The position numbers were made by a program, and so were the translations under genes. Below are positions 20,845 through 30,662 of a stretch of DNA of 38,011 bases, piece after piece; positions within the stretch are counted from its first letter, which is position 1; every line of letters starts with the position of its first letter. This DNA comes from Priapulus caudatus (Eukaryota; Priapulida; Priapulimorpha; Priapulimorphida; Priapulidae), in assembly GCF_000485595.1 (NCBI RefSeq), contig NW_014578296.1, forward strand, positions 1 through 38,011, written 5' to 3'. Under the pieces are notes generated by a model. The model made no database searches and was not told where the DNA came from. It saw only the letters and a program-made list of their open reading frames with translations.

Positions 20845-21510
20845 AGCCGCGTTCACACGGTCATGATTTGGCTCGAGCCAAATGGGCTAGATTTGGCTCG
20901 GGCGCATAATTGAGTCGGCGCGTTCACACGTACGCAAGTGAATACTGTCTGTCAAATTCAAATTCAAATTCAAATAAATTTTATTGCAGCAAATATCTCA
21001 GCAGATAGAAGTTGGCAGTATGTCGCGAGAATGGCTGTTGTTTACTATTTAGAGTGTTTACTTACGTTCCGAGTTTAATTATCAATCTTGAAAACGTGCA
21101 TCCTGATTAAATTTTTCGAATTTTTATACTGTTTTGGAACTGTTATACTGTTTTGGAATTTTTATACTGTTATAAAGTTATAATTTTTATACTGTTTCAA
21201 CCGATTCTAGTAATTTCTACCTCTCCTACCGCTCGCCGAAAGCATGGTGCTAAAATTTGTGCTCGGCCTGGTCCGACGTTTTCGATGGGGCCAAATCTGG
21301 CTCGGGCTAATTAGGCTCGGGCCAAAAAACGTCCGTGTGAACGCTCGGCTCGAGCTAACCCGACCAGGCTGTGTGACTAACGTCAATACACCGTCAAACA
21401 ATAGGTATTCTAACCCTAGCAATACCGTTTCTTGGAGCTAGGCTCGAGCCAAATCTGGCACGGGCCTAATTAGGCTCGGGCCAAAAACGTCCGTGTGAAC
21501 GCGCCTATAG
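20845..21510. mobile_element. MITE with GCGTTCACACGG ends and internal partial duplication
   Basis: The left end AGCCGCGTTCACACGG is mirrored by the right end CCGTGTGAACGCGCC. Multiple TTTGGCTCGAGCCAAAT-like palindromic phrases occur inside. A 60-bp segment (TAATTAGGCTCGGGCC, AAAAACGTCCGTGTGAACG) occurs twice, near 21308-21345 and 21468-21502. A foreign segment with a (CAAATT)n run sits inside, listed separately. Confidence 0.7.
20953..21010 (-). repeat. Probable non-LTR retrotransposon 3' tail
   Basis: On the minus strand, GCAATAAAATTTATTTGAAT is followed by ATTTGA-type hexamer repeats. Short tandem hexamers after an AATAAA stretch are typical of CR1/L2-like LINE 3' ends. Only the tail is present. 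Confidence 0.45.
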
Positions 21511-21936
21511 TTTAGTAAACAGCGTAATGATTTGAAAGTAGTAAATGGGCGCACAATACGCGCACTGTTTCGTATCACTATTTTATCAATTTCTCATAAA
21601 ATAATGTCGGATTTTTTAATATCTTTGGCAACTTTTACTAGTGCAAATCTTATTACATAGGATACGAGTAACCTGGTCGCTGTAAAACGGGAGTTGTGGT
21701 AAAAGAGCGTTAAAAATTGTAACGGAAAATCTACTTGTGGCAGCAATCGGAAAAACCCATTCGGCTCTTTCCGTCATTCCTAGAAAAGAGTTCCGCTCAT
21801 ATGTTCCGCTTGAATAATGCAACCACAAAACATCGCGTCAGCTTTAGCAGAGCATATAAATTTATATTATAAATTTTATATTTGATTATTTCTGTGGGTA
21901 CCCATCGAGTAATCGAGGTGGGAGCGAGTACCCGTC

Positions 21937-22220
21937 TGGCGTCTATTTTTTCCGTAGCCGCAAATGCGCAAACGTCCTACACGGGTTCCTCTGATTGGCT
22001 GCTTTGATTTGCTTTGACGGCAACAAACTTCAAAACAAGAGAACAAACGCACCGTTTGTAAAATATTTGTTTTAGTTCATCATCAGTAGATAAGTAAGTT
22101 TTCTGATGTATTTTCTATGAAAAACAACATTTTACTCATTAATATAAAATATAACTAATCACCTATAATTAACAATTCTGTGTGTAACTGGTGTTATTTT
22201 TCATCTTAATCTCAAGTTAT
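21937..22220 (+). repeat. 280-bp direct duplication, copy 2
   Basis: Matches 19308-19590. It ends exactly where the large inverted repeat starts (CTCAAGTTAT, then GAGAGGG). Confidence 0.9.
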
Positions 22221-22439
22221 GAGAGGGTTTGGGCTCTCGTAACCACTTACTACATACGTAGCGTATGCGTACTCGGCCTATAGCAGCTGAAGGGGTCGTT
22301 GTCGTATCAGGTACTACAGATATGTACCCGAGGTACGTATATGTATACACAAGTGTACCAGACCTGTATCTTCTCTCTCAGCATATATGTATCCTGTGTT
22401 TACATAAACGTACCTGCCCCTGAGATGGAGATCGAATGA

Positions 22440-23905
22440 AGACGGTCATGGAGGAGGAGTAAGGGGCAGGAGGAAGAGGAGGAGGAGGAGAAGGAGGAGG
22501 AGGAGAATGAGGGAAGAAGGCGATGGAGTAGGGGGAGGAGGAGGGGAGGAGGAGGAGTAGTGGAGGAGGAGGGGAGGAGGAGGAGGGGAGGAGGAGGAGG
22601 GGAGGAGGAGGAGGAGAGAAGGTGATGGAGTAGGGGGAGGAGGAGGAGGGGAGGAGGAGGAGGGAGGTGATGGGGTAGGGGGAGGAGGAGGAAGAGGAGG
22701 AGGGGAGGAGGGGGAGGAGGAGAAGCGGAGAAGGTGATGGAGATCGAATGAAGTAGGTCATAGAGGAGGAGGGGCAGGAGGAGGAGGAGGAGGAGGAGGA
22801 TGAGAAAAGGTGATGGAGAGGAGGAGGAAGAGAGAAAAGGAGTAGGGGGAGGAGGAGGAGGGGAGGAGGAGAAGGAGGGGAGGAGGAGGAGGGGAGGAGG
22901 AGGAGGGAAGTAGGAGGAGGAGGATGAGGGGAGAAGGTGCTGGAGAAGGGAGAGGAAGAGAAGAGAGAGGAGAGAAGGTGATGGGGAGGAAATAGGATCG
23001 CAAGAGGAGGCGGATGACGGGAAGGAAGGGAGGAAGAAGGATGGAGGGACGGAGGCAGGAGGAGGAGGGAAGAATGGTGATGGAGCAGAGGGGGAGGGAG
23101 GAGGAGGGGTGGATGAGGAGGAGTGGATGGAGGGGGAGTGGAGCGACAGACGGGAGGGACGGAGAGGAAAGATAATGTATGCGAGAGTAGGGGAGCAAGG
23201 AGGAGGAGGAGGAGAGCAGAGAGGAAGGAGGAGAGAAAGTGATGGAGCGTAGGGGGCGAGGAGGAGGGTGAGAAGGAAGAGGAGGAGGAGGGGGGATGGA
23301 ATAGGGGAGAAGGAGGAGGAAGGAGGAAGACAGGGAGGAGGAGGAGGAAGAGGGGGGAAGGAGGAAGAGCGGAGAAGGTGAAATGGAGATCGAACATAAG
23401 AGAAAGGTCATAAGAGAGAGAGAGGAGGCGGGGGGCAAGGACGGAAGGAGGAGGAGAAGAGGAGGAGGAGGAGAGAAGGTGATTGGAGTAGGGGGAGGAC
23501 GAGAAGGTGGGGAGGAGACGGGAGAGAGAAGGAAGGAGGAGGAGGAGGAGGAGAGAAGGTGAGAGTAGGAGGGAGGAGAGGAGGGTGGAAGTGAGGAAGA
23601 GGAGGAGGAGGAGGGGATAAGGAATAGGGGGAGGAGGAGGAAGGAAAGGAGGAAGACGAGGAGGAGGAGGAGGAAGGGAAGGAGGGAAGGAGGAAGAGCG
23701 GAGAAGGTGATGGGATCGAATGAAGAGGTCATAAGAAGGCAGGAGGAGGGGCAAGAGGAGATGGAGGAGCGAAGAGGAAGGAGGAGGAAGAGAAGGTGAT
23801 GGAGTAGGAGGAGGAGGAGGTGGGAGGAGGGAGAGGAGAGAAGAAGGAGGAGGAGGGAGAAGTGATGGAACAAGGGGGGGTTTGGAGGCAGGAGGTAGGA
23901 TCACC
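22440..23905 (+). repeat. GGA-rich higher-order satellite (purine arm)
   Basis: Almost pure GGA/GGGGA sequence is punctuated by GGTGATGGAGTAGGGGGAGG-like units. A rarer marker, GATCGAATGAAG followed by GGTCAT, occurs at about 22430, 22742, 23388 (variant) and 23714, giving a higher-order spacing of about 312, 646 (twice 323) and 326 bp. The 508- and 371-residue Ser/Pro/Leu open frames on the minus strand are by-products of the repeat. Confidence 0.9.
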
Positions 23906-23936
23906 TCTCACCGGCTTGCTTCAACTCTATACACAT

Positions 23937-24765
23937 GTCGTCCCCTCTCCTGCCTCCTCCTCCGCCTCCTCCCTCCCTAGCCACCTACTCCCTGCCTCGC
24001 CATCACCTTCCTTCCCCTCCTCCATCCTCTCCTCCTCTCCTCCTCCTCTTCCTCCTCCTCTTCCCCCTAAACTCCAACACGTCTCCCTCCTCCTCCTCCT
24101 CCTCCTCCCCCTACTCCAACACCGTTCTTTCCCCCCCTCCTCCAACTCCTCCTCCTCCTCTCTCCTCCTCCTGCTCCTCCCTACATTCCAACCCTTTCAG
24201 CCTCTCCTCGCGTCCTGCCTCGCATACTCCTCACACTTCATCCGCCGGTTCTCCTCGCTTCTCCTCCTCCGCCTCCTGCACATCACCTTCTCCCCATCCT
24301 CCCCCGCTATCCGCTCCTCCTCCCTCCCGCCTAACTCCATCCCTTCTCTGCCTCCTCCTCTCCTCTCCTCCTGCCCTCCTCCATCTATGACCTTCTTCAT
24401 GTCGAATCTCCCTTAACTTCTGCGCGGCTCCTCTCCTCCCGCCGCTCCCCTCCTGCCTGCCTCTTCGCTCCTCCCCACCTCCTCATGCCCGCGCTAACAG
24501 CGCAATCCTCTCCTCACTCTCCTGCCTACTCCTCCCCTACTCCTTCCTCTCCTCCTCTTACCCTTCTCCCGCCTCCTCTCCTACTGAGGGCCTACTCCAT
24601 CATCTTCTCTCCTGCCCCTCGCCTCCCCTCTTACCTACGTCACCTTCTCCTCCTCCCACTCCTCCTCCTCCTCCCCTCCTCCTCCACCTACTCATCGCCT
24701 TCTTCCTCCTCGCTCCATCCTCCTTCCTCCTCCTGCCCCTCATACTCCTCCTCCATGACGGCGTC
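23937..24765 (-). repeat. TCC-rich satellite (pyrimidine arm)
   Basis: This is the complement of the purine arm in composition and order. The marker TTCATTCGATCTCC recurs at 24768 and in variant form at about 24393-24409 (TTCATGTCGAATCTCCC, preceded by ATGACCTTC), about 370 bp apart. It is shorter than the purine arm by about 640 bp. Confidence 0.85.
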
Positions 24766-25052
24766 TTCATTCGATCTCCATATCAGGGCAGGTACGTTTA
24801 TGTAAACACAGGGGTACATATAATTCTGAGAAATACAGGTCTGGTACACAATTGTGTATACTAATCAATATACGCAGGAGGCAATAATGACAAACCTGAT
24901 AACTGGACAAACCAATAATGACAAATCCTGAATATACGTACCTCCCGGGTACATATCTGTAGTACCTGATACGACAAACGACCCCTTCAGCTGCTAAGCG
25001 AGTACGCATACGTAAGTATGTAGTAAGTTGTTACGAGAGCCCAAACCCTCTC

Positions 25053-25062
25053 NNNNNNNNNN
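25053..25062. other. Assembly gap (10 N)
   Basis: A run of ten N lies exactly between the foldback end and a CACG/TG-type repeat. Linkage across it, and the true distance, are uncertain. Confidence 0.99.
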
Positions 25063-25138
25063 TGCGTGCATGCGTGCGTGTGCACGTACACAGTGCATGT
25101 GTGCCCCGGGGAGGGGGGGCGGTCACTATATATGTCGG
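25063..25138 (-). repeat. Inverted copy of the CATATATAGTGACC / C-run / CACACATGCAC repeat
   Basis: In reverse complement this reads CATATATAGTGACCG, a C-run with CCCCGGGGCACACATGCACT, then alternating CACG sequence. It matches 29041-29100 (plus strand) and, less well, 20500-20570. It directly borders the gypsy 3' LTR. Confidence 0.8.
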
Positions 25139-25297
25139 TGTAACACGCCAGTATAAACATAACTCAGAGTGAAAGATAACACACATAGTTTATTCGTACA
25201 CTTCTTGTTCCGCCATCTTCCAACTACCACGATCACACCACGTGACCCTTCACACATACAGGGCGGGAACACATGGAACAATACGCGGTGTGATACA
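25139..25297 (-). mobile_element. 3' LTR of the minus-strand Ty3/gypsy element (159 bp)
   Basis: On the minus strand the LTR reads TGTATCACACCGCG ... GGCGTGTTACA, with TG...CA ends and an internal AATAAA (near 25187-25192). A second copy at 19930-20091 defines its limits. On the plus strand it is followed at once by the polypyrimidine complement of the polypurine tract. The LTR is short but complete. Confidence 0.8.
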
Positions 25298-25310
25298 TCT
25301 TTTCTCCTAT
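25298..25310 (-). promoter_or_regulatory. Polypurine tract of the gypsy element
   Basis: On the minus strand AGGAGAAAAGA directly precedes the TG of the 3' LTR, where second-strand priming occurs in LTR retroelements. The 300 bp between it and the end of the integrase frame (25311-25607) is non-coding. Confidence 0.7.
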
Positions 25311-25607
25311 ATGAAATAACTCAAAACTCTCAACACTGTGCACGTGGAATCTGGTATACAGCGTACCTATACAACACAGTAGTTTACAACACAGTCAACT
25401 AACAAATGTCAATTAAGTGACAACGATAACAAACGAATTTTCCATTATTATAGGGACTTTAACAAATGCCACATTCAAATAATATCATCCTGACTACAGT
25501 TCAATTGATGTGAGGTTTGTATCCTTAAAAACAACTTAGTTAGAATTTCCCGGGTGTATTGGTGACAGATTGTACTGATGCGCCTATCGATCACCTTCTA
25601 TCATCGC

Positions 25608-28600
25608 TCACGGTACATAATTGCTTAGGTGAGCGGGTCTCTTGACGGCTCTACCTGACCTGGTGGTGTTGTGATTGTTCTGAAGTGGTGCAAATGGGGG
25701 AGAAGTATGTATTGGTTGAGGGGGCAATTTCTTTGTCGGCGTATGTAAATTGTTCTTCTCTCTAGATGTTGCCATGGGTTCTTCTCTTGCAGATTTGTTG
25801 TGGCCAATAGGGCTGTAGATTGGCTCCGTGTTACCCGTCGTCCTCGGTGCTATTGACTCATTTCCACCCGTCTTCCTTGGCGGTATGTGTAATGATTTTC
25901 GTTGCATGGTAGTGGGCGGTGGTTCCTCCATGGTGCGTTTAATGTCCGCACGATTACGTCTGTAATTGCCATCTGGTGTGTCCACTGTGTACGACCTCTC
26001 ATCGAGCCTAGCCACTACCACACCTTTCTTCCATTCTCGTTGTCCTTTAGCGAAAGGCTTCATTCTTACGGTGTCACCTTCTTCCAGTGCAGGCAGATCT
26101 TTTGCGTTCCTGTTGTAGTACTTTGTTGTCTATTCTTCAGCTGTTGCATTTGATCTCTCTCTGTTTCAACGTTGATCACGCCGAGGCTTGAGTAGGTTCG
26201 GTGTCATTGGTAACAGGGTGCGTGCCCGACGTTATCAAAACGCTGCATGGGGCTACTGCCCATTCCTTGTGTTGGGGTGTGGCGAATCTCCAGCAGGGTG
26301 AGATATGGATCAGTTCCGGACTTCTTCGCCTTCCGTAGCATCCGCTTTGCTGCCTTCACTGATGACTCCGCCTTGCCATTTGCTTTGCTGTTGTACGGAC
26401 TCACGGTGACGTGTTCAAAATCCCAGTCTCTCGCGAATCTCTGGAATTCATCAGATGTCAGATTCTGAGCATTGTCGCTAATAACCTGTTCTGGTATTCC
26501 CTGTCTGGCAAAATGCCTTTTCAGTTTGCTGATGATAGTTGAAGAGTTGGTTCTCTTCAGTCTGTCCACCTCCCAGAAATTGGTGTAATAATCTGACCGT
26601 CACCAGGTAGTCTTTGTCTTCCAGTAAATAGGTCGATGGCAACCTTTTCCCAGGGTCTACCAGGGAGTTCATGTGGCATCATAGTTTCTTTGCACTGGCT
26701 GGTTTCATAGTTGCGGCATGCGTCACAAGTTGATATGAAGGTCTTGATTTCCGCGTTCATGGCTGGCCAGTACAGTGCTTCTCTGGCCCTCCTGAGACAC
26801 GACTCTTCCCCTAAATGAGAGGTGTGAATAGCCTTCTTCATTTGGTCTCTCATGCTTGCAGGATGAAACGCAGCCTCTCGCCTCTGAATATCAGACCGTC
26901 CTGTACACTCAGTTCATCACGTATGCTGAAGTATGGCGTTACCTGGGTAGGGCATTGATGCTTCTCTTCTGGCCATCCCTTCAGAATCACTAGCCTCACG
27001 AGCTGCAATGTCTCGTCCCTTTCTGTCTCTAGTTTGAGCTGTTCGAGTCTTTCTGTTCGGATCGGCAAGTAGTCTACCATGGCATACCTGCTCAATGTCT
27101 GACATTCCTGTCGATTTAGGTAGGTAGGATCTGCCGACAGCATATTCTGCGACGTGCATCTCCTTCCCAGGTCTCCACTTCAGGTCAATGTCATATTCCA
27201 GACGAGTCTTCATGAAAATCCCCTGGAGACGTCTAGGGGCCTTGCACAGTGGTTTCTTTGAAATCGGTTCAAGAGGCTTGTGATCTGTGTGCACTATGGT
27301 TTTTCTCCCATATGTGTATTGTCTGAAATGTTCAAGTGACCAAGCCACTGCGACTGCCTCCTTCTCTATTTGAGCGTATCTTGTCTCGCGGGTCTGTAAG
27401 TGCCCGACTGGCATACGCTATTGGACGACCTCCTGTAACAGTGCGGCCCCCAGGCCTGACTCACTGGCATCACATTGTAGGCACCAGCTCCTTCTTGGTA
27501 TCATAATATGCCATTATGGTGCTGTGCAGATCATGTCTTTGATCTTCGTCAACAGCCTGGTCTTGTTCATGTTCCCAATGCCAAGGAACATCCTCCTTGG
27601 TCAGCCTATTAATGCGGCTCCATCACGGTCGACAGCTGAGGCAGGAACGGGCCAGGTAATTCACTGTACCTCGCAAAACTCTCACGGCTTCGACATTTTT
27701 TCGGGGGTTTCAGACTTTTGAATGGCCTTGACTTTTCTGGATCTACCTGTGCCCCTGCAGCTGTTATGATAATGGCCTTGGAACACTGTAGAGGTTGTTC
27801 TAAACTCGCACTTAGACTGTTTGAATTTTAAACCTTGTTTGGGGCTCTCAACATTAGAGCCTCTAGTTCTTGTCGTTTGTCCCTACGTGCTTCCTCCATC
27901 GAGTCACCAACTCCCCACACGATGATGTCGTCTGCAATGCTTCTGTAGACTCCAGCCCTTCTAGCGTTGTCTTGAGACGCTTCTGGAATATTTCAGCACT
28001 CACGTTTAACCCAAATGGGAGGCGCTTCCATTTTATAGCGCCCAAGGTGCGCGTTGGAAGGTCGTCACTTGCTAGATTCCTCATCCAAATTCACAGTGCC
28101 AGTACCCATCTTGCAAATCAAGACGGCCTGAAAAACTCGTGCCTCTTGAAAGGTCTGGTAGTATGTCATCTTAGGACCGGCATGGGGAAATTGCTCTCTC
28201 TTGAGTGCCTTATTCAAAGGTCTCGGATCTATACAGATCCTAAGGTCCCCATTCTTCTTCACGGTCACTGCCATTTGCTTACCCAGTCACTGGGTTCGTC
28301 ATCTTCTCGATGATACCTTTGGACTCCATGTCCTTCAGCTTTGCTTTGACCTTGTCCCTCATTGCCACTGGAACTTTCCGTGGAGGACAGATAGTTGGGG
28401 AAATATCTTCTTTTCACCACCAGGTGTACTGTTCCTGGCATTTTCCCAGTCCTCCATCGAACACTCTGGGGCATCCTCCAGATATAGCCCCGGTCACTGC
28501 ATTAAACGACTTGAACATCATGTAGTTAATGGTAATGAGCCCGCCATTTTTTCTGCTGCCAGTCTACTAAGCAGAGTCTAAGCTTCTCGGAAACCACTAT

Positions 28601-29040
28601 GAACCTGACGTTGTGTTTCCTGCCTGTCTTGGGGTTTTTCAGTTTCAACGCACACTCGCCTAGTGGGGTTACTGCAGTCTTATTCCACATGGACAGCGTA
28701 ACATCAGTTTTGATCACCTGTACGGACCTTGGAATGTATTGCTTTGGGACAACGTTGACTGTAGCACCACAGTCTATCTGTAACTTTATCGCGGTTAGTG
28801 TATCCCTGACCGTCCCAAACTAGCATCTCAGCAGTATACAGACTTGTTGTGGGTGTCTCCACTGCGCCCTCTACTTTGCCAATGAACTCATCATCCGTTG
28901 ACTCCGAGCACTCGCTCTGTTCTTCGAAATCATCCATGGCATGCACGGGTTTACTTTTCACACATTGCGAGACCCGTGAAGTGATTGGCTTTGCGGCAGC
29001 GTTGCACGCTCTTCCCATAAGCAGGGCATTTCTCCTTCAT
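25608..29040 (-). pseudogene. Ty3/gypsy retrotransposon gag-end and pol, frameshifted and truncated
   Basis: Order on the minus strand: end of gag nucleocapsid (about 29040-28955, knuckle-like C-PAYGK, RC, KANHF); protease (about 28800-28530, DCGATVNVVP); reverse transcriptase (about 28480-27840, DLRICIDPRPLNKAL, LPFGLN, and catalytic ADD in IADDIIVWG near 27925); RNase H (about 27415-26990, AQIEKEAVAVAWSLEHFRQY, TDHKPLE); integrase zinc-binding part (H-H with CDAC, about 26840-26690); catalytic core (DLF, SDNAQ, KAESSVKAAK, to about 26230); and C-terminal tail (26063-25608, GNYRRNR, TRSGRAVKRPAHL). Frames change several times in reverse transcriptase, protease and integrase, so no full polyprotein can be made as written; RNase H and the tail are open. 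The 5' LTR, primer-binding site and most of gag are missing: similarity ends abruptly at 29040 against a C-run and CACG repeat. Some frameshifts may be sequence errors. Confidence 0.9.
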
Positions 29041-29356
29041 CCCCCCCCCCTCCCCGGGGCACACATGCACTGTGTACGTGCACACGCACGCATGCACGCA
29101 CGTGTACGTGCACACGCAAGCACGCACGCACGCACGTGCAAGTTCACACGCATGTACGCACACACACATGCACGCACGTGTACGTGCACACGCACGTACG
29201 CACACATGTGTACGTGCACACGGACGCACGTGTACGTGCACACGCACGCACGCCCGTACATGTACGTGTACAAGCACAATTTGGTCTCTAGAAAATGTCT
29301 TTTTTGACGCACGCACGCACGCACGCACGTGTACGTCCACACGCACGCACGCAAAT
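29041..29356 (+). repeat. CACG-type alternating purine-pyrimidine array 1
   Basis: After a C-run and CCCCGGGGCACACATGCACT, irregular units built from CACGCACGTGTACGTGCACA and (ACGC)n follow. Nearly every step alternates purine and pyrimidine, and short palindromes such as ACGTGTACGT/GTGCAC abound. A 40-bp non-repeat island (AATTTGGTCTCTAGAAAATG) sits at about 29278-29307. Cys/Val/Arg/His-rich open frames on both strands are artefacts of the array. Confidence 0.9.
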
Positions 29357-29359
29357 TAG

Positions 29360-29826
29360 ATGCCTCCTGAACGTGTAGAAAGCATTAGAAGTAAAATTAG
29401 CCTTGTCGTGTAGCTGTGACATTACGTCAAGTGGCGTAGCCATGGTGACCGGTTGGTCATTTTTGTATTTGAAATGTGATCCGACTACTTTGTAGAAATT
29501 CGCGCCATATAGGTGGGAAAAGGTTCAAGCAAAGCATAAAGCATGAATCTGTAGTTATTTTTAACATGAATAAAGTGTATGTTGTCTATGCGGCGAAAGA
29601 GTGTGAGGATTTTTAATTAATTTCTGTCCGATGCTTATTCAGGCCTGCTGCCTATGGACGTTTTCTACTATCGTACACCACCTATAATTTATTTGCGATG
29701 ACATCGCACGATTTTTAAAATGTTGCTTTCTTGATGCAAACAGCATGCGTGCACAATGGCCAGACAGCGTATACACCGGGCTGCCGAATCGTTTCGGCTG
29801 TGAACGTCTGTGAAGCACTGCAATCT
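29360..29826. other. Spacer between CACG array and 5S-like gene
   Basis: About 0.47 kb of ordinary composition with no recognised gene, inverted repeat or tandem array. Confidence 0.5.
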
Positions 29827-29946
29827 GTCTAGGGCCATACCACGCTGAAAGAACCGGTTCTCGTCCGATCACCGAAGTTAAGCAGCGTCGGGCCTGGTTA
29901 GTACTTCGATGGGTGACCGCTTGGGGGAATGGGCCACGACCCCTGC
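29827..29946 (+). rRNA. 5S rRNA gene or recent pseudogene
   Basis: GTCTAGGGCCATACCA, GTCCGATCACCGAAGTTAAG, GTCGGGCCTGGTTAGTACTT and GATGGGTGACCGC align in order and spacing with animal 5S rRNA. Helix II is kept by paired change (CGCTG with CAGCG, against human CCTG/CAGG-type), which argues for selection. The internal promoter (box A region AAGTTAAGCAGCG to box C region CGATGGGTGACC) is intact. The last third departs from the usual sequence (TTGGGGGAATGGGCCACGAC), and helix I closes only partly (AGGG with CCCT). No run of four T follows, only CCTTTCG. A single, isolated copy. Confidence 0.82.
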
Positions 29947-29963
29947 GAAGGTCCTTTCGTCTA

Positions 29964-29983
29964 CGCGATCACTAGTGATCGCG
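29964..29983. repeat. 20-bp perfect palindrome after the 5S-like gene
   Basis: CGCGATCACTAGTGATCGCG, without spacer, 17 bp after the 5S-like 3' end and followed by a C/G-rich stretch. It could form a hairpin at the place where a terminator is expected, but RNA polymerase III does not need one. Confidence 0.9.
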
Positions 29984-30059
29984 CGACGTCGAAATCCCGC
30001 GCCCCCGCGCGCCCGCCCGGCGTAAAACTCGTCTGCTTGCGTGTAAATTTTGGCTCCTT

Positions 30060-30420
30060 GTGGTAAAATTGTTTGTTATTGGCATGTTTATTTGCCTGTT
30101 TGTTTTTGTTATTATGTATGTTTGTTTCTGTGTTTGTTCGTTGTTTTGTATTGTTCGTTTCACAGTGTTTGTTTGTCCGTTTGATTGTCCACTTGTCTGT
30201 GTTATTGGTTTGTTAATCTGTTTGTATGTTTGTTTATTCATCTATTTGTTTGTCTTGTCGTTGTTGTATGTGTACTTGTTCTGTTATATTGTTCAATTGT
30301 CTGTCCCGTTTGTTTGTTTATTTGCATGTGTATTTTTGTTCTGTTTGTTTGTCTATCTGAATTTATTTTTTTGCCATCATGTTTGTCTATGTATTTGTTT
30401 ATTCATTAATATTAATTAAT
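30060..30420 (+). repeat. GTTT/TGTTTGT-rich low-complexity tract
   Basis: About 360 bp of irregular TTTG, TTTGT and TCTG phrases, a decayed GTTT-type array. The Cys/Phe/Val/Leu-rich open frames here (which look membrane-like) follow from the composition. 30421-30660 has no recognised feature. Confidence 0.75.
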
Positions 30421-30662
30421 GGGCGCTACCGGGTGGTTAAGGCTTTTGCACTTGCATCTTTGGAACATAATGTCAATTTTTCGACGTAGTACAATAACGC
30501 TGTCATGAAGAAATCATTTTTGGCAGTACGCGACAGAGTTCGTAGTTAGCCAAGCGGTTATGTGACGTCACTGGTCAGAGGGTCCTTTGTAAGAAAAATC
30601 GGTGAAATCTCGAGTGCTGCGTGCGCTCTTGGGTCAGTACGCATATGTACATGTATTCTGTG

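Larger units (their letters stand above)
22221..25052. mobile_element. 2.8-kb foldback structure with GGA/TCC satellite arms
   Basis: The outer arms 22221-22440 and 24760-25052 are inverted copies (both ends begin GAGAGGGTTTGGGCTCTC on their own strand). They share TATCAGGTACTACAGATATG, GTACCAGACCTGTAT and TTTACATAAACGTACCTGCC; the right arm carries about 90 extra bases. Inside, 22440-23905 is purine-rich on the plus strand and 23937-24765 pyrimidine-rich, so the inner arms are also broadly complementary. The overall form is that of a foldback transposon, but no transposase is present and the right end abuts the N gap. An assembly origin cannot be excluded. Confidence 0.75.

Noticed and set aside
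22378-23904. 508- and 371-residue open frames on the minus strand, Ser/Pro/Leu-rich
   Set aside because: Pure read-through of the GGA/TCC satellite. All frames stay open because the triplet repeat has few stops, and no domain or start context is present.
29037-29359. Long Cys/Val/Arg/His-rich open frames on both strands
   Set aside because: They are translations of the CACG array, mirrored on the two strands; no gene-like features.
30060-30419. Membrane-protein-like open frame (Phe/Val/Leu/Cys-rich)
   Set aside because: It lies wholly in a TTTG-rich low-complexity tract, which encodes such residues in any frame.
30425-30570. Two box-A-like phrases (GGGTGGTTAAGGC and TAGCCAAGCGGTTA)
   Set aside because: Neither is followed by a box B or a foldable tRNA body. 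They could be SINE remnants, but the evidence is too thin.
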